DNA of 64,000 bases from Calothrix anomala FACHB-343 (GCF_014696435.1 NZ_JACJQG010000019.1:57409-121408), one strand, 5' to 3'. Counted from the first letter of the stretch, positions 37,701 through 45,935 are shown. Program-made: numbers and translations. Notes: a model not told the origin generated them from the sequence alone.

Positions 37701-37743
37701 TTACTACTACCTCAATCAACAACAACTCGCCCAAGCAAGTTGA
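34729..37743 (+). CDS. C39-peptidase ABC exporter with N-terminal cNMP-type domain
   Basis: 1004 residues. Order: cyclic-nucleotide-binding-like domain (about 1-130, GIYLVITGKIRLLDSSGNLI, SSFGEMTLFPDAE); linker; C39 cysteine peptidase (about 288-415) with Gln296, Cys302 in DCGVACLVMIGRY, His375 in EGNHYIVVYE and Asp391 in VGDPA; six-helix ABC membrane domain; ATPase with Walker A VGRSGSGKTTLAKL, signature LSGGQRQRLAIARALL and Walker B ILIFDEATSHLD. Such exporters cut the leader after a Gly-Gly pair and pump the core peptide out. All three catalytic residues are present. Likely substrates are the GG-leader peptides at 40933 and possibly 4802-6600. The cNMP-like domain may couple export to a second messenger. 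Confidence 0.93.
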   Translation: MLSKFSQAQLSQFLTALLNEKLTDRELENCWRNMEIIEPAVAKLFWQSTAAPAGIYLVITGKIRLLDSSGNLISTLTAGSSFGEMTLFPDAEFSYYAARASTNLQLCYLKQDVLQILMARYPKICDRLLLRAERWDLLMLYRQQQPQATVEGIHQALALFERVAIQDFSQIYLNSETKLVLLHQGKLRHADGNCLIPGKIYPAPKQGNWQAIQPTIIYQLRTADWQTAQQFWPQLAEFSNSVPDKDDRPSPIPNVIPFPAIATPKKPQSRVYFPSPQIKAKHLWLQLTKRYPFFEQQSATDCGVACLVMIGRYWGKSFSINRLRDLANVNRIGVSLRGLATASESIGFASRPVKASLDKLAQQPLPAIAHWEGNHYIVVYEISKKQVIVGDPAIGQRTLTHHQFQAGWTGYALILQPTPLLKESEEANTPFWQLFELVKPHWQVLLEVFIASLLIQIFGLITPLFTQLLLDRVIVQGSTLTLNAVGCGLLIFGLFRVALNTLRQYLLDHTANRIGVALMVGFIKHTFRLPLAFFESRYVGDIISRVQENQKIQRFLTGEALSIILDLLTVFIYIGLMFWYSWQMTILALAIVPPFLILAVVATPFFRRISREVFNALANENSYLIQSLTGIRSIRSMAIEQSVRWRWEELLNNLTKKLFRGQIIGNQMEFFSSTIETVATTSLLWFGAWLVIQNQLTIGQLIAFNMLLGNIIHPFQRLTVLWNQLQEVIISTERINDVLSAAPEEDLQNQPRQYLEQIRGHIRFENVTFRYHPDSDINVLENLSLEIFSGQTVALVGRSGSGKTTLAKLILGLYTPTDGKILIDGYDVTSLALRSLRSQIGVVDQETFLFGGTIRENISIAFPESSLEEIREAARLAGADEFIQQLPMGYETQIGEGGGMLSGGQRQRLAIARALLGNPPILIFDEATSHLDAESERIIQNNLNTILQGRTSLIIAHRLSTIRNADLILVLDRGLLIESGTHEELIAKKGHYYYLNQQQLAQAS

Positions 37744-38184
37744 AATAGTAAGTAGGTTGACGTAATTAAAAATAATTGCTGAGGGTTGTCATTTGTCATT
37801 TGTCATTTGTCATTCGTAGGTTGGGTTGTAGCTTGCTTCCCGAAGGGTACGAAGTGAAACCCAACAATTATAAGATATGACCTACGCAAAAATCTCTCAA
37901 ACTCTTATTACTCTGTGAACTCTGTGTACTCTGCGGTTTATTTTTTCGGACTTACGCACACTTTACGAATTCTTCTCCCAAGGGGAGACGCTGCGCGAAG
38001 GCGTCTTGGCGTCTTCTCTGCGAGACGCTGCGCGTTGGCGGAAGCCTCTCGCAGAGAAGGCGGTTCAATAAATTAAAGTTTTTGATAATTTTTGCGTAAT
38101 TCAAGATAGTAGGTATTCCTGCTAAAAAACACCAAAATAACAATGAATCACCACTGAAAATATTGACAAGGCTAGAGTTTATAT
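37744..38184. repeat. Repeats between exporter and adaptor genes
   Basis: GTCATTT heptamers (37788-37817), a GTAGGTTGGGTTGTAGCTTG...GAAACCCAAC repeat (37817-37868, related to 6931-7022), and a palindrome-rich block with CTTCTCTGCGAGACGCTGCG and CCTCTCGCAGAGAAGG (37975-38063). No gene. This insertion load widens what is otherwise a compact locus. Confidence 0.65.
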
Positions 38185-39717
38185 ATGCCTAATACTGCTA
38201 ATCATTCATCATCAGTAATCACCGAAAAAATAGTAGATCAATTAACAACGAATACCATCACCGAAAATGATGCTGTAAGTACTAATTCTCCAGATTGGCA
38301 TTATGGTACAGAAGAATTACTAGATGCTTTACCAAAACGCTGGACAAGAAGTTTACTCTATTTTCTAGTAGTTTTTAGCGCTATTGTTTTACCTTGGGCA
38401 ATGCTGTCGAAAATTGATGAAACAGGAAGCGCTAGAGGGAGAATTGAACCATTAGGTGAAACTCAAAGATTAGACAGTCAAGCTAGTGGGAATATTATTG
38501 CTGTAAAAGTCAAAGAAGGCGAACAAGTCAAAGCCGGACAGTTATTAGTAGAACTAGATTCTGATGTCCTCAAAACTGACTTACAACAGGGAACAGCAAA
38601 ACTAGAAGGACTAATTAATCGAGTAGCACAATTAGAACTCTTGAAAAACCAATTACAACTAGCAATTGGGGTACAAGAACAACAAAATAAATCCCAAGAA
38701 TTAGAAAAACTCGCTCAAGTTAATCAAGCACAAGAATTTTTAGATGCGAAACAGAGTACTTATAATTTACAAAAACTAGAGAAACTGGCATTAGTCTCTC
38801 AGGCTGAACAAAACCAGGTTTCTACTGAGACTTCCTATAAATTAGCTATCAATCGTTGGCGTACAGATTTAACCGAAATTCAACGTTATCGTCCCTTAGG
38901 AGAAGAGGGCGCTGTTCCTCAAATTAAAGTTGTGGAATTAGAAAAAATTGCCGATGAAAGCGAAAGAATATATGAGCAAAGTGAATCTGATGTTAAACAA
39001 GCACAATTACGCCTGCAAGAAGAAAGAAACCGTTATCAGGGAATAATGCGTCAAGCCGAAGCAGATATTAAACAAGCAAAGTTGAGGTTACAAGAACAAC
39101 AAAATAGTTATCAAGGTTTAATTCAAGCAGGTAAATTAGCTTTGCTAAAAAATCAGGAACAACTGAAAGATTTGCAAACCCAAATTACCAGTTTAAAATC
39201 AGAAATGGCTCAAACCAGAAGCCAAATCACTGCTATTAGAATACAATTAGCACAACGCTTAATCAAATCGCCAATTGATGGGGTAATTTTTAATTTACCC
39301 ATCAAAAAGCCTGGCGTAGTTGTCCAAACCGGTCAAACAATCGCCCAAATTGCTCCTAAAGAGATACCCTTTATTCTCAAGGCTAACATGCCTAGTCAAC
39401 AAAGTGGTTTCTTAAAGGTAGGAATGCCAGTTAAAATCAAATTTGATGCTTACCCATTCCAAGATTATGGAGTAGTTGCAGGTAAAGTTATGCGGATATC
39501 GCCAGATTCAAAAATTCTAGAGACTCCTCAAGGTAAAGTAGAAGTTTTTGAAATGGAAATATCTCTCAATCAAACTGAGATTAAATCCGCAAATAAATCT
39601 ATTCCCCTAACACCTGGACAAACCGCAACAGCAGAGGTAATTGTCCGTCAACGTCGCCTAATTGATTTCATTTTAGATCCGTTTAAAAAGCTGCAAAAAG
39701 GCGGATTAGAGCTTTAA
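38185..39717 (+). CDS. HlyD-family membrane fusion protein
   Basis: 510 residues. A cytosolic N-terminus of about 60 residues, one transmembrane helix (SLLYFLVVFSAIVLPWAML), a lipoyl-like half (ASGNIIAVKVKEGEQVKAGQ) and a long coiled coil (about 135-360, many Gln/Glu/Leu heptads). The second lipoyl half follows (LIKSPIDGVIFNLPIKKPGV) and then the beta-barrel (PFILKANMPSQQSGFLKVGM). It forms the periplasmic bridge between the ABC exporter upstream and an outer-membrane TolC-type channel encoded elsewhere. Confidence 0.92.
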   Translation: MPNTANHSSSVITEKIVDQLTTNTITENDAVSTNSPDWHYGTEELLDALPKRWTRSLLYFLVVFSAIVLPWAMLSKIDETGSARGRIEPLGETQRLDSQASGNIIAVKVKEGEQVKAGQLLVELDSDVLKTDLQQGTAKLEGLINRVAQLELLKNQLQLAIGVQEQQNKSQELEKLAQVNQAQEFLDAKQSTYNLQKLEKLALVSQAEQNQVSTETSYKLAINRWRTDLTEIQRYRPLGEEGAVPQIKVVELEKIADESERIYEQSESDVKQAQLRLQEERNRYQGIMRQAEADIKQAKLRLQEQQNSYQGLIQAGKLALLKNQEQLKDLQTQITSLKSEMAQTRSQITAIRIQLAQRLIKSPIDGVIFNLPIKKPGVVVQTGQTIAQIAPKEIPFILKANMPSQQSGFLKVGMPVKIKFDAYPFQDYGVVAGKVMRISPDSKILETPQGKVEVFEMEISLNQTEIKSANKSIPLTPGQTATAEVIVRQRRLIDFILDPFKKLQKGGLEL

Positions 39718-39721
39718 ATAT

Positions 39722-39757
39722 GATGGTTGACGGTTGACTGTTGACTGTTGACTGTTA
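39722..39757. repeat. TTGACTG heptamer block
   Basis: TTGACGG/TTGACTG units directly after the HlyD stop codon. Confidence 0.8.
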
Positions 39758-39892
39758 AAAGCCCTGAAGATGTATTTTGCAATTTAAAAGCAGATCGCAC
39801 AGATTCAGGTACAACACCATACTATATTGCATCTACTCTGTCTGCTTTCACATAAATCAAAAAAATCTTTAAATTCTCGGAGGATTAGAAAA

Positions 39893-40678
39893 ATGTTTAA
39901 AACTTTAAATGTATCGCAAAGAGAAATAATTGAACAACTAAAAATCTCTTGTCAAGTGCCGAGTTTATTAGAAGCGATCGCAACCAGAAAAATTATCTTA
40001 AATACAGCCAAGGAAGCAGGTATCAAAGTAGAAAATGAAGAACTCCAACAAGCTGCTGATGCTTTAAGAGCAAGCAACAGACTCATTAAAGCCGAAGATA
40101 CTTGGAACTGGCTACAAAAACATCATTTAGATTTAGAAGATTTTGAACAAATCGCCGAAATTAATTTGCTATCTGTCAAATTAGCAGCGCATTTATTTGC
40201 CGAAAAAGTTGAACAATACTTTTATGAAAATCAACTAAATTATCTTGCAGCAGTTACCTATGAAGTTGTCTTAGAAGATGAAGATTTAGCCTGGGAATTA
40301 TTTTATGCAGTCACAGAAGGCGAAATTACTTTTCAGGATGTGACTCGTCAACATATCCAAAATCCAGAACTGCGGCGCACTGGTGGTTATCGGGGAATTA
40401 AAAATCGTCACGAATTTAAACCAGATATTGCAGCTGCTGTCTTTGTCGCTAATTCACCTGAGTTACTTAAACCGATTGTAATTGCCCAAAAAGTACATTT
40501 AATTTGGGTAGAAGAAATCATCCAGCCAAAATTAGATCAGCAGTTGCGAATACAGATTATAAGTGAGTTATTTGCAGATTGGTTAAAACAACAAATTTCA
40601 CAACTAGAAATTATTCCCCACTTTGAATCAGATTCCTATTCTCAACCAGTTCAAGAATTGCTGAGGATAGCATCTTAA
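39893..40678 (+). CDS. Parvulin/SurA-like foldase of the export locus
   Basis: 261 residues from ATG 39893, set by GGAGG 10 nt upstream; the frame opens earlier at 39827 without a site. The N-terminal helical part (EAIATRKIILNTAKEAGIKV, EELQQAADALRASNRLIKAE) resembles SurA/PpiC chaperone domains. The segment YEVVLEDEDLAWELFYAVTE then GEITFQDVTRQHIQNPELRR and TGGYRGIKNRHEF fits a rotamase domain, although some parvulin active-site residues are hard to place. The last gene in the exporter's direction. It probably assists peptide maturation or folding; similar genes accompany C39 exporters in other cyanobacteria (from memory). Confidence 0.75.
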   Translation: MFKTLNVSQREIIEQLKISCQVPSLLEAIATRKIILNTAKEAGIKVENEELQQAADALRASNRLIKAEDTWNWLQKHHLDLEDFEQIAEINLLSVKLAAHLFAEKVEQYFYENQLNYLAAVTYEVVLEDEDLAWELFYAVTEGEITFQDVTRQHIQNPELRRTGGYRGIKNRHEFKPDIAAAVFVANSPELLKPIVIAQKVHLIWVEEIIQPKLDQQLRIQIISELFADWLKQQISQLEIIPHFESDSYSQPVQELLRIAS

Positions 40679-40932
40679 AAATTCAAAATTCAAAATTCAA
40701 AATTCAAAATTAAGTATATGTTCAGTTGGGTTTACACAGGGTAAGCCCAACCTACAACTATTATGATAAATTGAAGCAGAGCTTCATAAATATTCGCTCC
40801 CACGCAGAGCATGGGAGCGAGTAAGTGAGTAAAAAAATACCATTTGTGTATATAAATATTGCTATTCAATGAAACTAGCATTTTTTTAGCAAAATACACA
40901 AAATGGTATCATTATTTATGATTTGTATTTAA
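40679..40932. repeat. Repeat-filled gap between convergent genes
   Basis: AAAATTC units (40679-40711), a GTTGGGTTTAC...GTAAGCCCAAC inverted repeat (40726-40751) and the CGCTCCCACGCAGAGCATGG hairpin (40796-40820). Confidence 0.7.
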
Positions 40933-41151
40933 TTACTTAGATAAGTAACTGATTAAGAAATTTACTATTTTATCAGATGTCGCGAGAAAAATTTTGCCAA
41001 ACTCTGCATAGCTGGCTAATATTCCTGTTAGTAACTTAAAAGCAGCTTTTTTGCCAAAGCCACCATTAACAAATGCCGCTTCAGTTTCATCTACTTCATT
41101 AATGAAAGAATTAGAGTCAATAGCCAAGTCGGAAATTGTGATTCTAGACAT
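40933..41151 (-). CDS. Double-glycine leader peptide with amphipathic cationic core
   Basis: 72 residues. The leader MSRITISDLAIDSNSFINEV continues DETEAAFVNGG and ends at residue 31 in a Gly-Gly cleavage site. The 41-residue core starts FGKKAAFKLLTGILASYAEF and ends KIVNFLISYLSK: no cysteine, net positive, and with hydrophobic/polar spacing that suggests amphipathic helices, as in pore-forming bacteriocins. It is unrelated in sequence to the six peptides at 4802-6600. It lies convergent with, and 255 nt from, the foldase gene of the exporter locus, so it is the best local substrate for that exporter. Activity is not demonstrable from sequence. Confidence 0.72.
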   Translation of the reverse strand: MSRITISDLAIDSNSFINEVDETEAAFVNGGFGKKAAFKLLTGILASYAEFGKIFLATSDKIVNFLISYLSK

Positions 41152-41391
41152 GATTTTTACCCGGTATAAGTGTTTTGGAAAAATTAAGCTGTGTTTGCTT
41201 AACTCTTGAATCTATCTTCGGCGATATCCAAACTGAAATCAATAGATTTAAACAGGAGATAAGACCTAATTCAAGGAGTTTTGTCTCTTGATAAATGAGG
41301 GAAAAATATTCAATAATTAAATGTTTATATTGATGATAATTAATGTATGACTTGGCAAGCTAAATCTGCTAAAGACATAATTACAGGAGTT

Positions 41392-41537
41392 TTGTCCAGA
41401 AATAATAAATGGCGTTGCATATTTGGGGGATGAATTCAGACTTTTGGACAAAACTAAAAGTCGATTCTTTGCGCCTTTGCGCCTTTGCGCCTTTGCGTGA
41501 GATAAAAATCATCCCATCAATCAGCAACGCCTAATAA
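41392..41537. mobile_element. GGCGTTGC-type MITE-like element
   Basis: The left end AATAAATGGCGTTGCATATT mirrors the right end CAGCAACGCCTAATAAATAT imperfectly, enclosing TTTGCGCC tandem units. The same right-end sequence AATCAGCAACGCCTAA recurs at the end of 45737-45872. Confidence 0.55.
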
Positions 41538-41725
41538 ATATTTGATTTTCATCTCGCTTTTTTCTCAATAAGTCGCTTATCTATTGATTCAGGGATGCTT
41601 GAAGATGACTAGAACCCGCGATCGCGTTTGAGAATTGGCGAAAGTGCGATACTGAACCTAACTCAACCAGAAACCCTTACCAATGCCCAAATCCACGATT
41701 TCTCAAAACAAGCGCTATTATAAAC

Positions 41726-41740
41726 AGATAATGATTATCA
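41726..41740 (+). promoter_or_regulatory. Zur-box-like operator before the COG0523 gene
   Basis: AGATAATGATTATCA matches the cyanobacterial Zur consensus TGATAATNATTATCA at all but the first position. It ends 19 nt before the ATG at 41760. Zur represses zinc-uptake and zinc-chaperone genes when zinc is sufficient, so the downstream gene should be induced by zinc starvation. Confidence 0.78.
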
Positions 41741-41759
41741 CTACAGATGCTTTGAGATT

Positions 41760-42740
41760 ATGCTCTCTGCTGAAACATCCAATTCTGTCCCTGTAACTGT
41801 TCTCACCGGCTATCTTGGCGCAGGTAAAACCACCTTACTCAATCACATCCTCACTTACGAACACGGTAAGAAAGTAGCCGTCATTGTCAATGAGTTTGGG
41901 GAAGTAGGCATTGACAATCAATTGGTTATCGATGCAGATGAAGAAATTTTTGAGATGAATAATGGCTGTATCTGCTGTACAGTCAGAGGCGACTTGATTC
42001 GCATCATCGGCAATTTGATGAAGCGGCGTGATAAATTTGACCATTTAGTCATTGAAACTACTGGTTTAGCCGATCCCGCCCCAGTCATTCAGACATTCTT
42101 TGTCGATGAAGATATGCAAAGCCAGCTATCTTTAGATGCGGTTGTCACCGTGGTTGATGCCAAGCATATCTGGCAGCATTGGGAAGCCGATGAAGCCCAA
42201 GAACAGATAGCCTTTGCGGATGTAATTTTATTAAATAAAACAGATTTAGTCGCGCCAGAAATTCTAGACGAACTAGAAAAGCGAATTCGGGGAATGAATG
42301 CCTTAGCAAAAATCTACCGTACCCGCAATTCTGAGTTAAATATGGATGCTTTATTAGGGGTACAAGCCTTTGATTTAGATCGCGCCTTAGAAATCGACCC
42401 CAATTTCTTAGGTGAAGATGCCCATCAACATGATGAAACTGTTTATTCTGTAGCTTTAGTAGAACCAGGCGAACTTGACGGGCAAAAATTAAACGCTTGG
42501 ATGACAGAATTACTCCGGACTCAAGGCCCCGATATCTTCCGCATGAAAGGTATTTTAAATATTGCCGGCGAAGATCATCGCTTTGTTTTCCAAGGAGTAC
42601 ACATGATATTTGATGGTAAACCCGATCGCCCTTGGAAACCAACCGAAACTCGCAAAAACGAACTAGTATTCATCGGGCGCAATCTCGATGAAACCAAACT
42701 CAAGCAAGATTTTCAAGCTTGTTTAGTCAATAGTCAATAG
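41760..42740 (+). CDS. COG0523 (CobW/ZNG1-like) GTP-dependent metallochaperone
   Basis: 326 residues. Walker A LTGYLGAGKTTLL (Gly17-Thr25), the metal-binding motif GCICC (Cys70, Cys72, Cys73), VIETTGLADPAP, LNKTDLV (GTPase specificity) and a C-terminal CobW_C domain with GEDHRFVFQGVHMIFDGKPD. Members insert or traffic metals; the Zur-box-like site in front points to zinc rather than cobalt, hence no cobW symbol. A His/Asp/Glu cluster (LGEDAHQHDETV) could be an extra metal ligand. The WD40 gene follows 111 nt later and may be co-expressed. Confidence 0.9.
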   Translation: MLSAETSNSVPVTVLTGYLGAGKTTLLNHILTYEHGKKVAVIVNEFGEVGIDNQLVIDADEEIFEMNNGCICCTVRGDLIRIIGNLMKRRDKFDHLVIETTGLADPAPVIQTFFVDEDMQSQLSLDAVVTVVDAKHIWQHWEADEAQEQIAFADVILLNKTDLVAPEILDELEKRIRGMNALAKIYRTRNSELNMDALLGVQAFDLDRALEIDPNFLGEDAHQHDETVYSVALVEPGELDGQKLNAWMTELLRTQGPDIFRMKGILNIAGEDHRFVFQGVHMIFDGKPDRPWKPTETRKNELVFIGRNLDETKLKQDFQACLVNSQ

Positions 42741-42850
42741 TCATTTGTCATTTGTCATTTGTCCTCCTTGTCCTCCTTGTCTCCCTTGTCCTCCTTGTCT
42801 CCCTTCCCTTGTCCCCCTTCCCTTGTCCCCCTTCGCTTCCGTCCCTTCCC
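42727..42850. repeat. GTCATTT and TCCTCCTTG tandem repeats
   Basis: GTCATTT units give way to CCTTGTC/CCTCCTTG units running right up to the ATG at 42851. They are translatable in frame, which wrongly lengthens the apparent WD40 ORF. Confidence 0.8.
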
Positions 42851-43885
42851 ATGAACTCCACCACCAAAGCCCAAGAATTTACAGAATTCTCTTCGGCGTT
42901 ACTTTCAGATTATGTAACTGCGATCGCTTGGTCAACTGATGGTAATACATTAGCTGCAACTTCAGCCGCCGGGGAAGTCATACTCTGGAATGAAGATGAT
43001 TTAGTAAATTTACAGGCTGGTTATGGTAAATCTGTAGATTGCTTGGCTTTTTCACCTGATGGTAAATTTTTAGCGATCGCGGGACAAGATGGACAGGTAA
43101 AAATTTGGCAAGGTGATGAATTAATCGCCACTTTGGATAATGCCCCGGCATGGGTTGATAAACTAGCTTGGAATCACACGAGTAATCAACTGGCTTTTAG
43201 TTTGGGGCGTTATGTCCAAGTTTGGGATGCGGATACTAATGATATTGTTGTTACCTTAAATTTTGATAACTCCTCAGTGTTGGCGATTGACTGGCGCAGG
43301 GATGGGCAATACTTAGCCATTAGCGGTTATCAAGGGGTTAAAATTTGGCACACCCAAGACTGGGATGAAGAACCATATATATTATCCATGCCGACAGTCA
43401 GTGTAGCAATGGCATGGTCTCCCGATGGCAGATTTCTCGGTTCTGGAAACATGGATCGTAGCGTCACCGTTTTGGAATGGGGAAACCCCGATCCTTGGGT
43501 GATGCGCGGTTTTCCTGGTAAAATTCGCCACCTAGCATGGTCAGAAGCTACCACTCCTTTAGGCGCACCGATTTTAGCATCATCCAGCGTTGAGGGTATT
43601 GTAGTTTGGGAAAAGCTAGAAGACGAGTCATTAGGCTGGGAAGCCAGAGTTTTAACTAATCATGTGGGAGTAATAAATGCGATCGCCTTTGCACCCCAAA
43701 GCTTTTTACTCGCTTCCGTAGCTGCTGACGGCTGGCTGTGTTTATGGCACAACGCCCAAGAAGTCAGCCAAATACTTACAGGTGCATCAGCCGGATTTTC
43801 CTGTCTCGCTTGGCACCCCCAAAATCAGTATATTGCCGCAGGTGGCGAACAAGGAGAATTATTAATTTGGTCAAAAGTCAGCTAA
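42851..43885 (+). CDS. WD40-repeat protein next to the metallochaperone
   Basis: 344 residues from ATG 42851; the upstream in-frame 33 residues are repeat-encoded (LLVLLVSLVLL) and rejected. Seven WD-like blades, for example VTAIAWSTDGNTLAATSAAG followed by EVILWN, and VDCLAFSPDGKFLAIAGQDG followed by QVKIWQ. No signal peptide, so probably a cytosolic beta-propeller scaffold. Location behind a Zur-box-controlled gene suggests a link to zinc homeostasis, by context only. Confidence 0.83.
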   Translation: MNSTTKAQEFTEFSSALLSDYVTAIAWSTDGNTLAATSAAGEVILWNEDDLVNLQAGYGKSVDCLAFSPDGKFLAIAGQDGQVKIWQGDELIATLDNAPAWVDKLAWNHTSNQLAFSLGRYVQVWDADTNDIVVTLNFDNSSVLAIDWRRDGQYLAISGYQGVKIWHTQDWDEEPYILSMPTVSVAMAWSPDGRFLGSGNMDRSVTVLEWGNPDPWVMRGFPGKIRHLAWSEATTPLGAPILASSSVEGIVVWEKLEDESLGWEARVLTNHVGVINAIAFAPQSFLLASVAADGWLCLWHNAQEVSQILTGASAGFSCLAWHPQNQYIAAGGEQGELLIWSKVS

Positions 43886-44067
43886 AGCACTTTAGTTTGC
43901 GTATCTAAAATATCTATAAATCTTGTAGAGTAGGCATCTTGCCTGCCCAAATTATGCAAATTTAATGGAATTAACTGTCAAATTTGGTTTATGAGCTATT
44001 TCGCTAGGCGCTGCGTTTGGCATAACATTTTTGACATGCTATTTTCTTTTCAGGTAAATACACCACG

Positions 44068-44135
44068 CTGTAGGGGCACGGCATCCACAATCTTCTGGTG
44101 TATACAATAATCTTACTAGTGCCGTGCCCCTACTT
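44068..44135. repeat. TAGGGGCACGGCA hairpin repeat
   Basis: GTAGGGGCACGGCATCC at the left and GTGCCGTGCCCCTAC at the right, the same family as 11212-11271. It lies just past the truncated 3' end of the NB-ARC pseudogene. Confidence 0.7.
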
Positions 44136-44179
44136 TGGATCTGTGGTTCAAATGCATGAAAACTGCTGTAAAAAACATC

Positions 44180-45431
44180 CTATAATATCTGCTGTTTAAG
44201 CCGCTCTAATACATACTCCATCACAATAGGCTTTTGGATATAACCTTTAGCTTGTTTTTCAATTAATGAACGCCAAATCAATCTCTCTATTGCATTCAAC
44301 AATTGCCATTGAGGAACAGTAGGACAAATACTTTTAGCTAAAGTATCAACACTTGTGACTTCCTGATTAATAGCTATAGAGTACATAATATGCCATTCTA
44401 ACTCAGAAAGATGATGCAACTGTTGCTTGAGTAATTGGCTAATATTACTGAGCAATAAGGTATTTAGCTCTAGGAATTTCCCTATCTTGCCATCAAATAG
44501 CTCGATGATGGCATTAGCAATCATATTTATTTGTAAAGGGTTATTACTGTAGCGATCGCACAATTGCTGCTTTTGCTCATCTGAACCCAGCAGTTGCTTT
44601 GATTCCAGTAGGTGAAGGGCTATCTCTTGAGAACCTTGCAAGTGAAGGGAACGCACCGATAATCCTGTGCCTTCAAAGGTGGCGACAAGAGTAGGCTTTT
44701 CTCTAGAGGTTAGAATCATACAGCTCTTATGCTTTGTTTTGGCGATCGCTTGGATTAAATCACCATATATCTGATAACCTGAGCGATACTTTCCCATCAA
44801 ATTTGCATTTAAGGCTGTTTCTAGGTTGTCTAAAATTAGTAGACATCGGGAAGTACGCAGATAATGAATCAGCAGATTGATGTCCGGTTTGCTTTGTTGC
44901 CGATTAGACAAAAATGATACTAATTCACTCAAAAGGTGATTTCCCGGAGTAGTATATTCTAGCGATCGCCAAATCACATACTCAAACCGATCTTGAATTG
45001 ATGTTGCTAATTTAGTGGCTAAAGTCGTTTTCCCCACCCCAGCCATACCTAAGACTGTCACCAAGCGACAGTCATCTTCTATAATCCATGACTCTATCTG
45101 TGTCAGTTCTTCTGAGCGTCCGTAAAATGATGAAACATCAATTGCCGCACCCCAATCAACGTCTTTTTTTTACAAATGTATATGTATTAATACTGAAATT
45201 ATTTAATTGAAGATGAAATGTAGAGATTTCTCTCCAATCCAGATTTAATTTGTGACATAATTCTTCAAAATTTGCATGACCAACTGGTTTCCCAGTTAGG
45301 AATTTACTAACTGTAGCTAGAGCTAGTCCTGTGTCATGAGCCAAGCTTCTTTGGTTGGGGTAGCCATTAAGTGTAAGTGCTACTTTTACTTGATCTATAC
45401 ACTCGTGGCGAACTTTCAAAGATCTTGACAT
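44180..45431 (-). pseudogene. NB-ARC STAND ATPase gene split by a frameshift in an A8 run
   Basis: The first frame (45431-45156) encodes the cyanobacterial N-terminal HTH domain: MSRSLKVRHECIDQVKVALT, then LAHDTGLALATVSKFLTGKP and FEELCHKLNLDWREIS. It stops shortly after a run of eight A (45171-45164, minus strand). If one A is removed, the frame continues DVDWGAAIDVSSFYGRSEEL and then TVLGMAGVGKTTLATKLA (Walker A) and CLLILDNLETAL (Walker B), giving an HTH plus NB-ARC protein. It ends at 44180 after PIVMEYVLERLKQQIL, without the WD40, TPR or pentapeptide sensor repeats that usually follow. Either a decaying gene, a phase-variable one, or a sequencing error. Confidence 0.8.
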
Positions 45432-45935
45432 TCTGCATGATATTTATCTGATTATGTACTCAGTTTACACTAGCGCTTAGACGAGTATATATATGTTCAT
45501 ACTTTCTTCATAAAGAAGAATAGTTTATCGATTTTTTAGCGAACTAAATTTTATTTAAATAAAGAATATCTAAAAATTATCAAACTTAGTCAAAAGTCAT
45601 AATAAGTCAGTAATTTCTAGGACGGAACTTAGTAAGCATCCAATTATGATGATTTCACATATAAGTAATTTCACTTATAGTTGCAGAGATATGATCTTTT
45701 GTGCTTGACACTCCTCTTTTAGATGAGAGTGAGTCCTAAATTAGTGGTTGTTGAATCAGAGTATGAACGACATTACATTTCTTCAACTCTTACTCTTTGC
45801 GCCTAAAAAAGCGGGTTCCGCTTGGGGAATGCGTGAAGCTGGTTCATACATTCAATCAGCAACGCCTAAATTTGCTTGAGTAATGCAGACTTTGCACTTA
45901 TTTATCGATGCGATCGCCATTCCAGGAGTAAAACC
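45432..45935. other. 500-bp region between divergent genes, with a MITE
   Basis: AT-rich DNA from 45432 to 45736 with no gene, then a MITE-like element (45737-45872) ending about 60 bp before the lipase start. Confidence 0.5.
45737..45872. mobile_element. MITE-like element upstream of the RTX lipase gene
   Basis: The left end AAATTAGTGGTTGTTGAATC continues AGAGTATGAAC; the right end is its imperfect inverse, GTTCATACATTCAATCAGCA followed by ACGCCTAAATTT. About 136 bp, non-coding. It may contribute promoter sequence to the downstream gene. Confidence 0.6.

Larger units (their letters stand above)
41152..41759. other. 600-bp region upstream of the metallochaperone gene
   Basis: No gene. It contains a GGCGTTGC-bounded MITE-like element (41392-41537) with an internal CTTTGCGC tandem block (41469-41505), and a Zur-box-like site (41726-41740). 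Confidence 0.6.

Noticed and set aside
37952-38143. 63-residue minus-strand frame
   Set aside because: It overlaps palindromic CTCTGCGAGACGCTGCG repeats and has no protein character.
41760-42740. Cobalamin biosynthesis protein CobW proper
   Set aside because: No cobalamin genes nearby and a Zur-box-like operator in front; a zinc-linked COG0523 member is the better reading.
42752-42850. N-terminal extension of the WD40 protein (LLVLLVSLVLL)
   Set aside because: Encoded by tandem repeats; it mimics a membrane helix, but the ATG at 42851 directly precedes the conserved sequence.
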